DNA from: Hydrotalea flava
GTDB taxonomy: Bacteria; Bacteroidota; Bacteroidia; Chitinophagales; Chitinophagaceae
Reading direction: 5' to 3'
Length of the DNA: 64,000 bases
Assembly: GCF_001623405.1 (NCBI RefSeq)
Contig: NZ_LUHG01000100.1
Span: 186,001 to 250,000 of the forward strand
Position 1 is the first letter of the stretch; the number at the start of each line of letters is the position of its first letter. The position numbers were made by a program, and so were the translations under genes. Shown here piece after piece: positions 35,632-42,783 of the stretch. A model generated the notes under the pieces. The model made no database searches. It worked only from the letters and a program-made list of their open reading frames with translations, and was not told the DNA's origin.

Positions 35632-35679
35632 TGTTATATTGGTTGTTTTAAAATTAAACATTGGCAAATTACACCCGGC
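35626..35679 (-). promoter_or_regulatory. Attenuator antiterminator pairing
   Basis: GCCGGGTGT (35679-35671) can pair over 9 bp with ACACCCGGC (35634-35626), which removes the left arm of the terminator. It begins two bases after the leader peptide stop, so a ribosome at the stop would cover it. Leader codons 8-9 (ACCGGT) can pair with the same GCCGGGT arm with one bulge, giving a protector hairpin when no ribosome stalls. Confidence 0.82.
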
Positions 35680-35681
35680 TA

Positions 35682-35744
35682 CTATTGAATAAAGTAGTAA
35701 TAAAAGAAAAAACAGAAACCGGTATTTGCTGTAATTTGTTTCAT
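35682..35744 (-). CDS. Phe/Tyr leader peptide of the pheA operon attenuator
   Basis: A 20-codon ORF too short for ordinary gene finding: ATG at 35744-35742, stop TAG at 35684-35682, with a second TAG immediately after. Residues 10-18 read F-C-F-F-F-Y-Y-Y-F, so five Phe and three Tyr codons stand in nine positions. Low charged tRNA-Phe or tRNA-Tyr would stall the ribosome here, covering the protector arm (codons 8-9) and letting the antiterminator form; with enough charged tRNA it runs to the stop and the terminator forms. A promoter precedes it by eight bases. The arrangement is like pheL of enterobacteria, but the sequence is unrelated and both amino acids are sensed, matching the products of pheA and tyrA downstream. 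Confidence 0.88.
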   Translation of the reverse strand: MKQITANTGFCFFFYYYFIQ

Positions 35745-35751
35745 AATGCCT

Positions 35752-35782
35752 CAAAAATAAGGCATTCAAAAATCACCACAAA
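35752..35782 (-). promoter_or_regulatory. Promoter of the Phe/Tyr attenuator and pheA operon
   Basis: Minus-strand TTTG (35782-35779), 19 bases, TATTTTTG (35759-35752): a full match to the Bacteroidota promoter consensus. The leader ATG begins only seven bases after the -7 box, so the leader peptide mRNA is nearly or fully leaderless. Confidence 0.8.
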
Positions 35783-36049
35783 AAAAATTTTAAATATTTT
35801 TAAAAACTAACATGCTTTAGTTTTTAATTATTTATAATTTATATACTAATTATATTACATGAGGTATTGATATGAAATGATCTAAAAAAGGGTACAAATT
35901 GTTAAAAATACTCTGACTTTACCGAAAGAAAAAAGCCCTTCCGTGGAAACGGAATGGCCTCTAACGATTGCTTGCCATATGAAAAACTCTTCTATACTTT
36001 ACTTCGGCTGCAGGCTGCCTTTTGAAGTAAGTATGTTTGCTTATTGCAA
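35783..36049. other. Non-coding spacer
   Basis: Very AT-rich stretch between the attenuator promoter and the small lipoprotein gene. Apart from the terminator at 35927-35958 I see no gene, RNA or repeat. Confidence 0.6.
35927..35958 (-). terminator. Terminator of the small lipoprotein gene
   Basis: In minus orientation a stem GCC-A-TTCCGT with ACGGAA-G-GGC and a TTCC loop is followed by TTTTTTCTTT. Confidence 0.82.
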
Positions 36050-36238
36050 TTATTTTTTAGCAGCGCTATCTACTTTTGCAGCAGCGCTATCTACTTTTGC
36101 AGCAGCAGTATCTACTTTTGCAGCAGCGCTATCTACTTTAACGGCAGTTGTTGAATCAGTTTTTGCTTCATCAGATTTTGCATTGTTGCAGGCTGCCATA
36201 ACACCGGCTACTGCTAAAACGGCTAATAATTTTTTCAT
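36050..36238 (-). CDS. Small heptad-repeat lipoprotein
   Basis: 62-residue lipoprotein. Signal peptide MKKLLAVLAVAGVMAAC with the lipobox VMAAC; Cys17 would be lipidated. The mature part is NNAKSDEAKTDSTTAV followed by four heptads of the form KVDSAAA (one with Thr for Ser) and a KK end, making a highly regular Lys/Val/Asp/Ala repeat that could form an amphipathic or coiled-coil helix, like a small Lpp-type peptide. The function is unknown. It is divergent from the ECF sigma gene, with an inverted motif pair between the two, and has its own terminator, so it is expressed as a separate unit. Confidence 0.78.
   Translation of the reverse strand: MKKLLAVLAVAGVMAACNNAKSDEAKTDSTTAVKVDSAAAKVDTAAAKVDSAAAKVDSAAKK
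36060..36143 (-). repeat. Four tandem 21-bp repeats coding for heptads
   Basis: Units at 36060, 36081, 36102 and 36123; the first two are identical, the third differs at two bases, and the fourth has a diverged end. Each encodes one seven-residue unit, suggesting recent slippage expansion. Confidence 0.88.
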
Positions 36239-36293
36239 TGTTGTGAGCTTTTTTTGTGAATGAATTTTCTATTAATACCACACTGTAATAAAA

Positions 36294-36350
36294 GGTAACC
36301 CTGCCACAAGATTTTTTTTGAAATAATATTTTAAGTAATTTTTGGGTTAC
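36294..36350. promoter_or_regulatory. Inverted AAAAG(G)TAACCC motifs in a divergent intergenic region
   Basis: GGTAACCC at 36294-36301 faces the sigma gene; its inverted copy GGGTTAC at 36344-36350 (AAAAGTAACCC on the minus strand) faces the lipoprotein gene. GTAACC-like boxes are typical -35 elements of ECF sigma factors. No clear -10 partner is seen. Confidence 0.4.
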
Positions 36351-36384
36351 TTTTACCCTCCTTCAAGTATTAAAAGTACATCGC

Positions 36385-36951
36385 GTGAAAGCTGAGTTTA
36401 ACGAACAGGAATTACTGAAAGGTTTGGCAAGCAACGATACCAGAGTTATTGAAATCATATATAAAGAAAACTTTAATATGGTACAGTCTTTTATTCTCAA
36501 TAACAATGGTACTTACGATGATGCCAGAGATATTTTTCAGGAAGCTATGATTGCGCTATATGAAAAAGCAAAAAGCGAATCATTTGTTTTAACCTCTAAA
36601 ATTAGCACGTATGTATATTCCATATGCAGGAGATTATGGCTTAAACGATTACAACAAATGGGCAGATTTGTTCAACAAATTGATGGCTTTGAAGAGACTG
36701 TTCAGGTGGAAGATGACCTTGAGATTCATGAAAAACGCAACGCCGAGTTTGCAATAATGGAAAGGGCACTCAATAGTTTAGGTGAACCCTGTAAAAGTTT
36801 ATTGGAAGGCTATTATTTGAAAAAATTAGATATGCAGGAACTGGCCAAATCGTTTGGGTACACCAATGCAGATAATGCCAAAAACCAGAAGTATAAATGT
36901 TTAACCCGATTGAAAAAACTATTCTTTGCACAATATAATATTGGAGAATAA
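36385..36951 (+). CDS. RNA polymerase sigma factor, ECF subfamily
   Basis: Alternative sigma factor of 188 residues. Region 2 (about 20-90) contains DDARDIFQEAMIALYEKAK and the -10 recognising STYVYSICRRLWLKRL helix; region 4 (about 125-180) has LGEPCKSLLEGYYLKKLDMQELAKSFGYTNADNAKNQKYKCLTRLKK, the -35 binding helix-turn-helix. The start is GTG at 36385, since no ATG occurs before residue 32 and the homology begins at once. It is followed five bases later by the membrane-anchored protease, which carries an anti-sigma-like N-terminus, so the pair likely forms one signalling unit. The signal is unknown. Confidence 0.9.
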   Translation: MKAEFNEQELLKGLASNDTRVIEIIYKENFNMVQSFILNNNGTYDDARDIFQEAMIALYEKAKSESFVLTSKISTYVYSICRRLWLKRLQQMGRFVQQIDGFEETVQVEDDLEIHEKRNAEFAIMERALNSLGEPCKSLLEGYYLKKLDMQELAKSFGYTNADNAKNQKYKCLTRLKKLFFAQYNIGE

Positions 36952-36956
36952 ATACA

Positions 36957-38069
36957 ATGGAAGACATTCTTTTAATACAAGCAATTGAGCGTTACCTGGA
37001 TGGTACCATGTTACCTGCCGAAAAAGCCTATTTTGAACAGTTGCGAAAAAATACGCCCGAAATTGATCAAATGGTGGTTGAACATAGCATGTTTTTAGCA
37101 CAAATGGATGCATTTGCCGACCGCCAGCAATTTAAACAGGCATTGCACCAAAGCCATCAAAAACTGATGGAAAAAGGTGAAATTAACGAAGGTTCGGCCA
37201 TCCATACCAAAGGCAAAATCATCATGCTTTGGAACCGGTACAAAAAAGTTACCTCCATTGCTGCCAGCGTTGCAGGCGCTATTGCCATTATAACCAGTGC
37301 TATGTTTGCTTATTTTAGCCCAGCAGTTAATGTTAGTCAGTTGCAACAGTTGAGCAAAGATATTGAGGTAATTAAACGTAACCAACAAGTACAAGGCTCA
37401 TTAATTAATGAAGTGAAAAGCAAATTGCCTGAAAATGCCCGTTTAATTAGCGGCGGTACCGGTTTTTTAATTGATACCAAAGGCTATCTTGTTACCAACG
37501 CCCACGTTTTAAGAGGCTCCGGTGCTATTGTTGTAAATAACAAAGGACAGGAATTTACTGCCAGTATAGTAAATATTGACCCTGCTATTGATTTGGCTAT
37601 TTTAAAAATTAATGATAAAGATTATCAGCCACTGAAATTTTTGCCTTACAGCATTGCTAAAAAAAGCGGCGATTTAGGGGAAGAAATTTTTACTCTGGGC
37701 TATCCCAGAAATGAAATTGTTTACACGCAGGGTTATTTAAGTGCAAAAACAGGTTTTGATGGAGATACTTTAAGTACACAAATTCAAATGAATTCTAATC
37801 CCGGTAATAGCGGAGGCCCTGTTTTAAACAAAAAAGGTGAAGTAATTGGTATTTTAAGTACACGCCAAACCCATGCCGATGGTATTACTTTTGCTATCAA
37901 AAGCAAAAATATTTACAGCTTAGTGAACCACTTAAACAACAATGATTCGGAAAAAAATAGCACAAAAATTAAACTCCCCTTAAAATCATATATTGCCAAT
38001 AACAACAGAGAAGAACAGGTGAAGAAAATGGAAGATTGTGTGTTTTTGGTGAAGGCTTACAATAACTAA
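36957..38069 (+). CDS. Membrane-anchored trypsin-like (S1C) protease with anti-sigma-like N-terminus
   Basis: 370-residue protein. Order: a cytoplasmic part (1-96) beginning AIERYLDGTMLPAEKAYFEQLRKNTPEIDQMV, which resembles the N-terminus of Bacteroidota anti-sigma factors; one transmembrane helix (about 98-120); a short coiled linker; and a periplasmic chymotrypsin-fold domain (about 160-330) with an intact triad, His183 (TNAHVL), Asp212 (AIDLAIL) and Ser285 (NPGNSGGPVL). No PDZ domain is present. It starts five bases after the ECF sigma gene. I infer that it holds the sigma factor at the membrane and that the protease domain senses or cleaves something in the periplasm. A plain DegP-like housekeeping function is the main alternative. 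Confidence 0.85.
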   Translation: MEDILLIQAIERYLDGTMLPAEKAYFEQLRKNTPEIDQMVVEHSMFLAQMDAFADRQQFKQALHQSHQKLMEKGEINEGSAIHTKGKIIMLWNRYKKVTSIAASVAGAIAIITSAMFAYFSPAVNVSQLQQLSKDIEVIKRNQQVQGSLINEVKSKLPENARLISGGTGFLIDTKGYLVTNAHVLRGSGAIVVNNKGQEFTASIVNIDPAIDLAILKINDKDYQPLKFLPYSIAKKSGDLGEEIFTLGYPRNEIVYTQGYLSAKTGFDGDTLSTQIQMNSNPGNSGGPVLNKKGEVIGILSTRQTHADGITFAIKSKNIYSLVNHLNNNDSEKNSTKIKLPLKSYIANNNREEQVKKMEDCVFLVKAYNN

Positions 38070-38087
38070 GTAAAGTTTTATAACATT

Positions 38088-38122
38088 AAAAAAGCCACCT
38101 CATTAAATCGGGTGGCTTTTCT
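38088..38122. terminator. Bidirectional terminator after the sigma/protease unit
   Basis: Stem AAAAGCCACC with GGTGGCTTTT and an 11-base loop, T-run in both directions; it serves the convergent nucleotidyltransferase gene as well. Confidence 0.9.
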
Positions 38123-38146
38123 GTTTTAAACAATGGAATGAACCCA

Positions 38147-39052
38147 TTATTTCCACAAATATTCAGGATATGCTCCTGATTGTACCAATGCTTCAATGCT
38201 TTTTTTCACTTCCGGCGCATCTTCTTTATAAGTAACCCCAAACCATTGGGCAGATGTAGGCAATACTTTTACCACGCCTAAATTTCTTTTCACAAATTCA
38301 TCAACCACTAAAGGAATAAAAAATTCTGATTTAATATTTTTGATATGCTTATCGAGAAATTCACCAAACAATTTTTCTGCCAGCGCAATAATGTTGGGAT
38401 GAAAACCGAAGAAATTCATACTGACAGGGGTATTATCTGGCAAAGTACCATTCCCGTTTTCCTCTTCAAATATAATTTTTCCGGATGTATGATCTCTATA
38501 AATTTTTGTTCTTTCCTTGATATTCACCAATTGTTGTGCTTCATTTACAGAACAAACACCGCGGCTTACACTTCCATTGCCACTCAGTGTTTTCGATAAT
38601 TCATAACCCATAATGGCATAGGTTGTTTCATTGCATTCCTGCTGCAAAAATTTAGCAGCTTTTTCAAAAGCTTCTCTTCCATAAAAATCATCTGCATTGA
38701 TGATGGCAAATGGTTCAGTTATTTTCTCTTTACAGCATAATAATGCATGGGCTGTACCCCAGGGTTTTACCCTATCAGAAGGAACAGTGTGGCTTCCCAC
38801 AAAATCATGTATGTGCTGGTACACATAATCTATTTCAATTTTACCATTTAAACGGGGCTCAAATTGTGCTTTAAAGGCATCTGCAAATTCTTCACGAATT
38901 ATAAAAACTACTTTCGAAAACCCACTTCTAATGGCATCAAAAATAGAATATTCCATAATGGTTTCGCCACCGGGACCAAAAGCTTCTGTTTGTTTCATAG
39001 AACCATACCTGCTGGCCATACCTGCTGCTAAAATAACGAGTGTTGGTTGCAT
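38147..39052 (-). CDS. Sugar-phosphate nucleotidyltransferase
   Basis: NTP-transferase family protein of 301 residues. The nucleotide-binding start LVILAAGMASRYGSMKQTEAFGPGG has the GxGxRxG-like loop and Lys; FAIINADDFYG is the metal-binding Asp motif; WGTAHALLCC holds the base-recognition residues. The substrate sugar cannot be told: glucose-1-phosphate or mannose-1-phosphate types are possible. It is monocistronic on the minus strand, divergent from the ACC-deaminase-like gene by 77 bases. Confidence 0.85.
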   Translation of the reverse strand: MQPTLVILAAGMASRYGSMKQTEAFGPGGETIMEYSIFDAIRSGFSKVVFIIREEFADAFKAQFEPRLNGKIEIDYVYQHIHDFVGSHTVPSDRVKPWGTAHALLCCKEKITEPFAIINADDFYGREAFEKAAKFLQQECNETTYAIMGYELSKTLSGNGSVSRGVCSVNEAQQLVNIKERTKIYRDHTSGKIIFEEENGNGTLPDNTPVSMNFFGFHPNIIALAEKLFGEFLDKHIKNIKSEFFIPLVVDEFVKRNLGVVKVLPTSAQWFGVTYKEDAPEVKKSIEALVQSGAYPEYLWK

Positions 39053-39129
39053 AATTGTAAATTTGAATCTTTGCGAAGCTAAAAGATAAGTTTAAAACAT
39101 CCAATAGTTTTATTACAAATACATGCTGC

Positions 39130-40029
39130 ATGTTTACATTACCTTTTGATAAAATGCCCTATTTGCAAGCCATTCCACTAACTTATGCAGTTGTTAACCA
39201 AAACATAACACTCACTGTTTTGCGATTAGATGTTATTCATCCTGAAGTAAGTGGTAACAAATGGTTTAAATTACAATTTTATTTAAATGAAGCTTTTCAA
39301 AAAAAAAGCAGCCATATTGCTACTTTTGGGGGTGCATATTCCAATCATATTTTAGCAACAGCTGTAGCCTGTAAAATGGCAGGCATGCCTTGTATTGGCT
39401 TTATAAGAGGTGAAGAAAAAATTACCCCTACACTGAAAGCTGCTGCCAACGCCGATATGGAATTGCATTTTATCAGCAGAACAGATTATCGGAATAAAAC
39501 CCTGCTGCAGCAGCAATTTCATCAATCCGGTTATTATTGGGTGCAGGAAGGCGGTTATGGTGAACCGGGTGCAGCAGGTGCAGCAACCATACACCGGTTT
39601 ATTCCTTCGCAAACCACCCATATTGCCGGGGCTGTTGGCACAGGTACCATGCTGGCAGGATTACTAAAGGGTGCAGTACCACACCAAACTATTTTAGGAA
39701 TTCCCGTTTTAAAAGGCGCCGAAAATATACAGCAGGATATTGCACTACTGGTAAAAGAACAGGAAAAAATGAAACAAATGGTTTGGTTGAATACCTATCA
39801 TTTTGGGGGCTATGCAAAACACAACAATCAGCTACTGCAACAAATGAATGAATGGTGGCAATTATACCGCTTACCTACCGATAAAGTTTATACAGCAAAA
39901 CTTATGTGGGCTGTTTTCGATTTAATAGAAAAAAATTATTTCCCTTCAGGAAGTAATATTGTAGCTGTTCATAGTGGCGGTTTACAGGGTAATGCATCCT
40001 TGTTACCGCATATTTTGAAGTTTTCATAA
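39130..40029 (+). CDS. ACC deaminase/D-cysteine desulfhydrase family PLP enzyme
   Basis: Fold type II PLP enzyme of 299 residues, of the 1-aminocyclopropane-1-carboxylate deaminase/D-cysteine desulfhydrase family. SGNKWFKLQFYL carries the Schiff-base lysine; FGGAYSNHILATA is the phosphate-side loop following it; QEGGYGEPGAAGAA and GAVGTGTMLAGLLKG are the glycine-rich loops that bind the PLP phosphate. Substrate is uncertain; D-cysteine desulfhydrase is most usual in bacteria. It is followed by the FN3-like gene after a 25-base gap, but that gene has its own promoter element. Confidence 0.85.
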   Translation: MFTLPFDKMPYLQAIPLTYAVVNQNITLTVLRLDVIHPEVSGNKWFKLQFYLNEAFQKKSSHIATFGGAYSNHILATAVACKMAGMPCIGFIRGEEKITPTLKAAANADMELHFISRTDYRNKTLLQQQFHQSGYYWVQEGGYGEPGAAGAATIHRFIPSQTTHIAGAVGTGTMLAGLLKGAVPHQTILGIPVLKGAENIQQDIALLVKEQEKMKQMVWLNTYHFGGYAKHNNQLLQQMNEWWQLYRLPTDKVYTAKLMWAVFDLIEKNYFPSGSNIVAVHSGGLQGNASLLPHILKFS

Positions 40030-40041
40030 CAGCATCACCGC

Positions 40042-40049
40042 TATATTTG
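40042..40049 (+). promoter_or_regulatory. -7 element of the FN3-like gene, five bases before its ATG
   Basis: TATATTTG matches TAnnTTTG and ends exactly five bases before the ATG at 40055, so transcription would begin at about the start codon. Confidence 0.6.
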
Positions 40050-40054
40050 TCTGA

Positions 40055-40903
40055 ATGAAACGTATTTATTTCCTTGCCGTTGTTTTTCTAGTTTGTGGTC
40101 AATTGCCTGCACTTGCACAGCAAAACGATACCTTGCCCAATTTTTCGGTGCATGCGCTCACTAAAAATAAAAATCAAATCAGTTGGATCAATCCACATCC
40201 AGATTGCAATCAATTAGTTGTGCAGCGCTCTTACGATAGTTTAAAATTTTTTACCAGTATTTTTTCGGCCCAATCGCCAGAATTGGTGCAAAACGGATTT
40301 GTAGACAATCAGATTACACCGGGAGTTACAGTGTATTATCGTATTTTTTATGTACTGCAAGGAGGTAAATATTTTTTTACTGCTTCCCAATCGCCGGATA
40401 ATTTAAAAGTTATGGCAGATGCCCAAAAAAATAACCAGATTTTATTATCGGGTCAACCTACGCAAAATAATGAAACGGTTATCATGTTCCGCATCTTTAA
40501 TAAAGAGCGCGATTCGTTATTGTATATGCTGGAACCCAAAGATTACAGGCATTTTAAAGATTCAATTGCTACAAAAACCAAAGACACGCTAAGTATAGTA
40601 GCAGAAAATGAAATTATATTAAGAAGGTATATTCCAAAAATGGTGTGGAAGCCATCTGTATTTGTTTTTACCAATAATAAAGGCTATGTAACCATTGCTT
40701 TACCCAATGCAAAAGCACATGATTACAATGTAAAGTTTTTTAATGACAAGAATGAATTGCTATTTCAGATGAATGGGATAAAAGATCCATATCTGGTAGT
40801 AGATAAATCTAATTTTTTACATGCAGGCTGGTTTTATTTTGAACTGTATGAAGACCACCACCTGAAAGAAAAAAACAAGTTTTATATAGAAAAAGATTTT
40901 TAA
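40055..40903 (+). CDS. Exported protein with a fibronectin type III-like domain
   Basis: Unrecognised secreted protein of 282 residues. The signal peptide MKRIYFLAVVFLVCGQLPALAQ is clear. Residues about 30-125 show an FN3-like pattern (ISWINPHPDCNQLVVQRSYDSLKFF, then GVTVYYRIFYVLQGGKYFFTASQS). The C-terminal half is a second beta-rich region (KPSVFVFTNNKGYVTIALPNAKAHDYNVKFF). The function is unknown; many Bacteroidota genomes have such exported proteins of unknown role. It overlaps the end of lipB by four bases and is preceded by a TATATTTG element directly at its start. Confidence 0.72.
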   Translation: MKRIYFLAVVFLVCGQLPALAQQNDTLPNFSVHALTKNKNQISWINPHPDCNQLVVQRSYDSLKFFTSIFSAQSPELVQNGFVDNQITPGVTVYYRIFYVLQGGKYFFTASQSPDNLKVMADAQKNNQILLSGQPTQNNETVIMFRIFNKERDSLLYMLEPKDYRHFKDSIATKTKDTLSIVAENEIILRRYIPKMVWKPSVFVFTNNKGYVTIALPNAKAHDYNVKFFNDKNELLFQMNGIKDPYLVVDKSNFLHAGWFYFELYEDHHLKEKNKFYIEKDF

Positions 40904-41592
40904 ACTGCCCATCCCACCTCAAACACCTTTGCAAAGTTTTCTTTTACGTGTTGTTTTACCTCATCCATGGGAATAGGCATTCCCAACTCTTTTTGCAGCG
41001 AGGTAACCTGTTTATTTTGAATACCACAGGGTATAATATTGTTGAAATAATTTAAATCGGTATTGATGTTGAAAGCAAAACCATGCATGGTAATCCACCT
41101 GCTGCATTTAATACCCATAGCACAAATTTTACGTTCAAAACCCTTTTTATCCGGATCAATCCAAACACCGGTTTCGCCCTCACTGCGGCTGCCTTTTATA
41201 CCATAAATTGCCAATGTTTGAATGATAACTTCTTCCAAACTGCGCAGGTACCAGCCTAAATCAGTTTTAAATTTATCTAAATCAAGAATAGGATAACCAA
41301 CAATTTGTTGCGGACCATGAAAAGTAATATCACCGCCTCTGTTAATATGAAAAAAATCAATACTTTTTTCCTTCATTTCAGCTTCTGAAATCAAAATATG
41401 TTCGCGTTTTCCGCTTTTACCCAATGTATAAACGGGTGTATGTTCAACAAAAAGCAAATAATTTTTGGTTTGTTTCCGGGTAACTTCATTCGATTTTAAG
41501 GCTACATTGGTTGCAAGCAGTTGCTCCTGAAAATCCCATACACTTTTATAATCTTTTAAACCTAAATCTTCAAAATAAACCAACCGCTCCAT
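40900..41592 (-). CDS. lipB: Octanoyltransferase
   Basis: Transfers the octanoyl group from acyl carrier protein to lipoyl domains of 2-oxoacid dehydrogenases, the first step of lipoate synthesis. The 230-residue protein contains the LipB signature RGGDITFHGPQQIVGYP (85-100), the catalytic Lys155 in ERKICAMGIK and the acyl-thioester cysteine Cys189 in IIPCGI; their spacing of 34 residues is the same as in E. coli LipB (Lys135 and Cys169). No lipA is in the window. Confidence 0.95.
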   Translation of the reverse strand: MERLVYFEDLGLKDYKSVWDFQEQLLATNVALKSNEVTRKQTKNYLLFVEHTPVYTLGKSGKREHILISEAEMKEKSIDFFHINRGGDITFHGPQQIVGYPILDLDKFKTDLGWYLRSLEEVIIQTLAIYGIKGSRSEGETGVWIDPDKKGFERKICAMGIKCSRWITMHGFAFNINTDLNYFNNIIPCGIQNKQVTSLQKELGMPIPMDEVKQHVKENFAKVFEVGWAV

Positions 41593-41714
41593 AACTGAAT
41601 AAATTAAAATTGAATATAAATTTCAGCAGCACTTTTCAAAGTATTTCTTCAAAGTAATTTGGCAAAGTTACAAAAGCAGGCCGTTGAAAATAATACATTT
41701 TTATGGCCTGCACC

Positions 41715-41722
41715 TATATTTG
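41715..41722 (+). promoter_or_regulatory. -7 element of the pseudouridine synthase gene, five bases before its ATG
   Basis: TATATTTG ends five bases before the ATG at 41728, predicting a leaderless mRNA and supporting that start over the upstream TTG frame. Confidence 0.6.
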
Positions 41723-41727
41723 CAATA

Positions 41728-42783
41728 ATGAATATGGAAGACATTCAAATACCTGCTGAAGAAAACAATGAAAACCTTTATGAACGCAAAGCGTTTTCAA
41801 TTGATAAAAATCAGGAACCCATTCGTATTGACAAATGGTTACAAATGCGATTGGAAAATACCACACGCAACAAAATTCAGAAAGGTATTGAAGCAGGTTT
41901 CTTAACCGTAAATGGAAAAATTGTAAAGAGCAATTACAGAATTAAACCCGGCGATGAAATTGTATTACTCAGTTTCAATAATCCTGAATATACCGAAGTT
42001 AAAGCTGAACCCATTCCTTTAAACATAGTGTTTGAAGATGATGCCATTATGGTCATTAATAAAACAGCCAATATGGTGGTGCATCCGGGAATAGGTAATT
42101 ATACCGGCACATTACTGAATGGTGTAAAATATCATTTACTGCAACAAAACGCTGCTTTAAATGAAGATGAATTGCCGCGTTATGGCCTGGTACATCGTAT
42201 TGATAAAAATACAACCGGTTTAATTGTGTTGGCTAAAACTGCCGATGCAGCCGCACATTTGGCCAAACAATTTTTTCATCATACCGTTAAACGAAAATAT
42301 GTGGCATTGGTGTGGGGAAATATAGAAGCAGATGAAGGTACCATTGATGCACATATTGCCCGGCACCAGCAATATAGAAAAATGTTTGCCGCATATCCCG
42401 ATGGTGAAATTGGCAAGCATGCCATTACACATTACCGTGTGTTGGAACGATTTAATTATGTGACATTAGTTGAATGTGTGTTAGAAACCGGAAGAACCCA
42501 CCAAATAAGGGTACATATGAAATATTTAGGCCATGCCCTGTTTAATGATTTTGAATATGGTGGCGATAAAATTTTAAAGGGAACCATTTACACCCGTTAC
42601 AAACAATTTGTTGAGAATTGTTTTACTGTTTGTAACAGATGTGCATTACACGCAAAAACGCTGGGCTTTGTGCATCCGGTTACGGGCAAAGAGGTATTAT
42701 TTGAATCTGATTTACCGACCGATATGGCACAGGTAATTGAAAAATGGAGAAACTATATTCAACACAAAAACATAACAGATTGA
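41728..42783 (+). CDS. RluA-family pseudouridine synthase
   Basis: RNA pseudouridine synthase acting on 23S rRNA (RluD-like) or tRNA. Residues about 30-95 form an S4 RNA-binding domain (IRIDKWLQMRLENTTRNKIQKGIEAGFLTVNGKIVKSNYRIKPGDEI). The catalytic domain follows, with the active-site Asp in LVHRIDKNTTGLIVLAKT and the usual CVLETGRTHQIRVHMKYLGHALFNDFEYGG. Start at the ATG at 41728 gives 351 residues; a TTG-initiated extension would run across the promoter element. FkbM methyltransferase starts 40 bases before the end of this gene, so the two overlap and are coupled. Confidence 0.9.
   Translation: MNMEDIQIPAEENNENLYERKAFSIDKNQEPIRIDKWLQMRLENTTRNKIQKGIEAGFLTVNGKIVKSNYRIKPGDEIVLLSFNNPEYTEVKAEPIPLNIVFEDDAIMVINKTANMVVHPGIGNYTGTLLNGVKYHLLQQNAALNEDELPRYGLVHRIDKNTTGLIVLAKTADAAAHLAKQFFHHTVKRKYVALVWGNIEADEGTIDAHIARHQQYRKMFAAYPDGEIGKHAITHYRVLERFNYVTLVECVLETGRTHQIRVHMKYLGHALFNDFEYGGDKILKGTIYTRYKQFVENCFTVCNRCALHAKTLGFVHPVTGKEVLFESDLPTDMAQVIEKWRNYIQHKNITD

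Noticed and set aside
36060-36143. Short direct repeats as a possible CRISPR array
   Set aside because: The 21-bp units are head-to-tail without spacers and encode protein heptads in frame.
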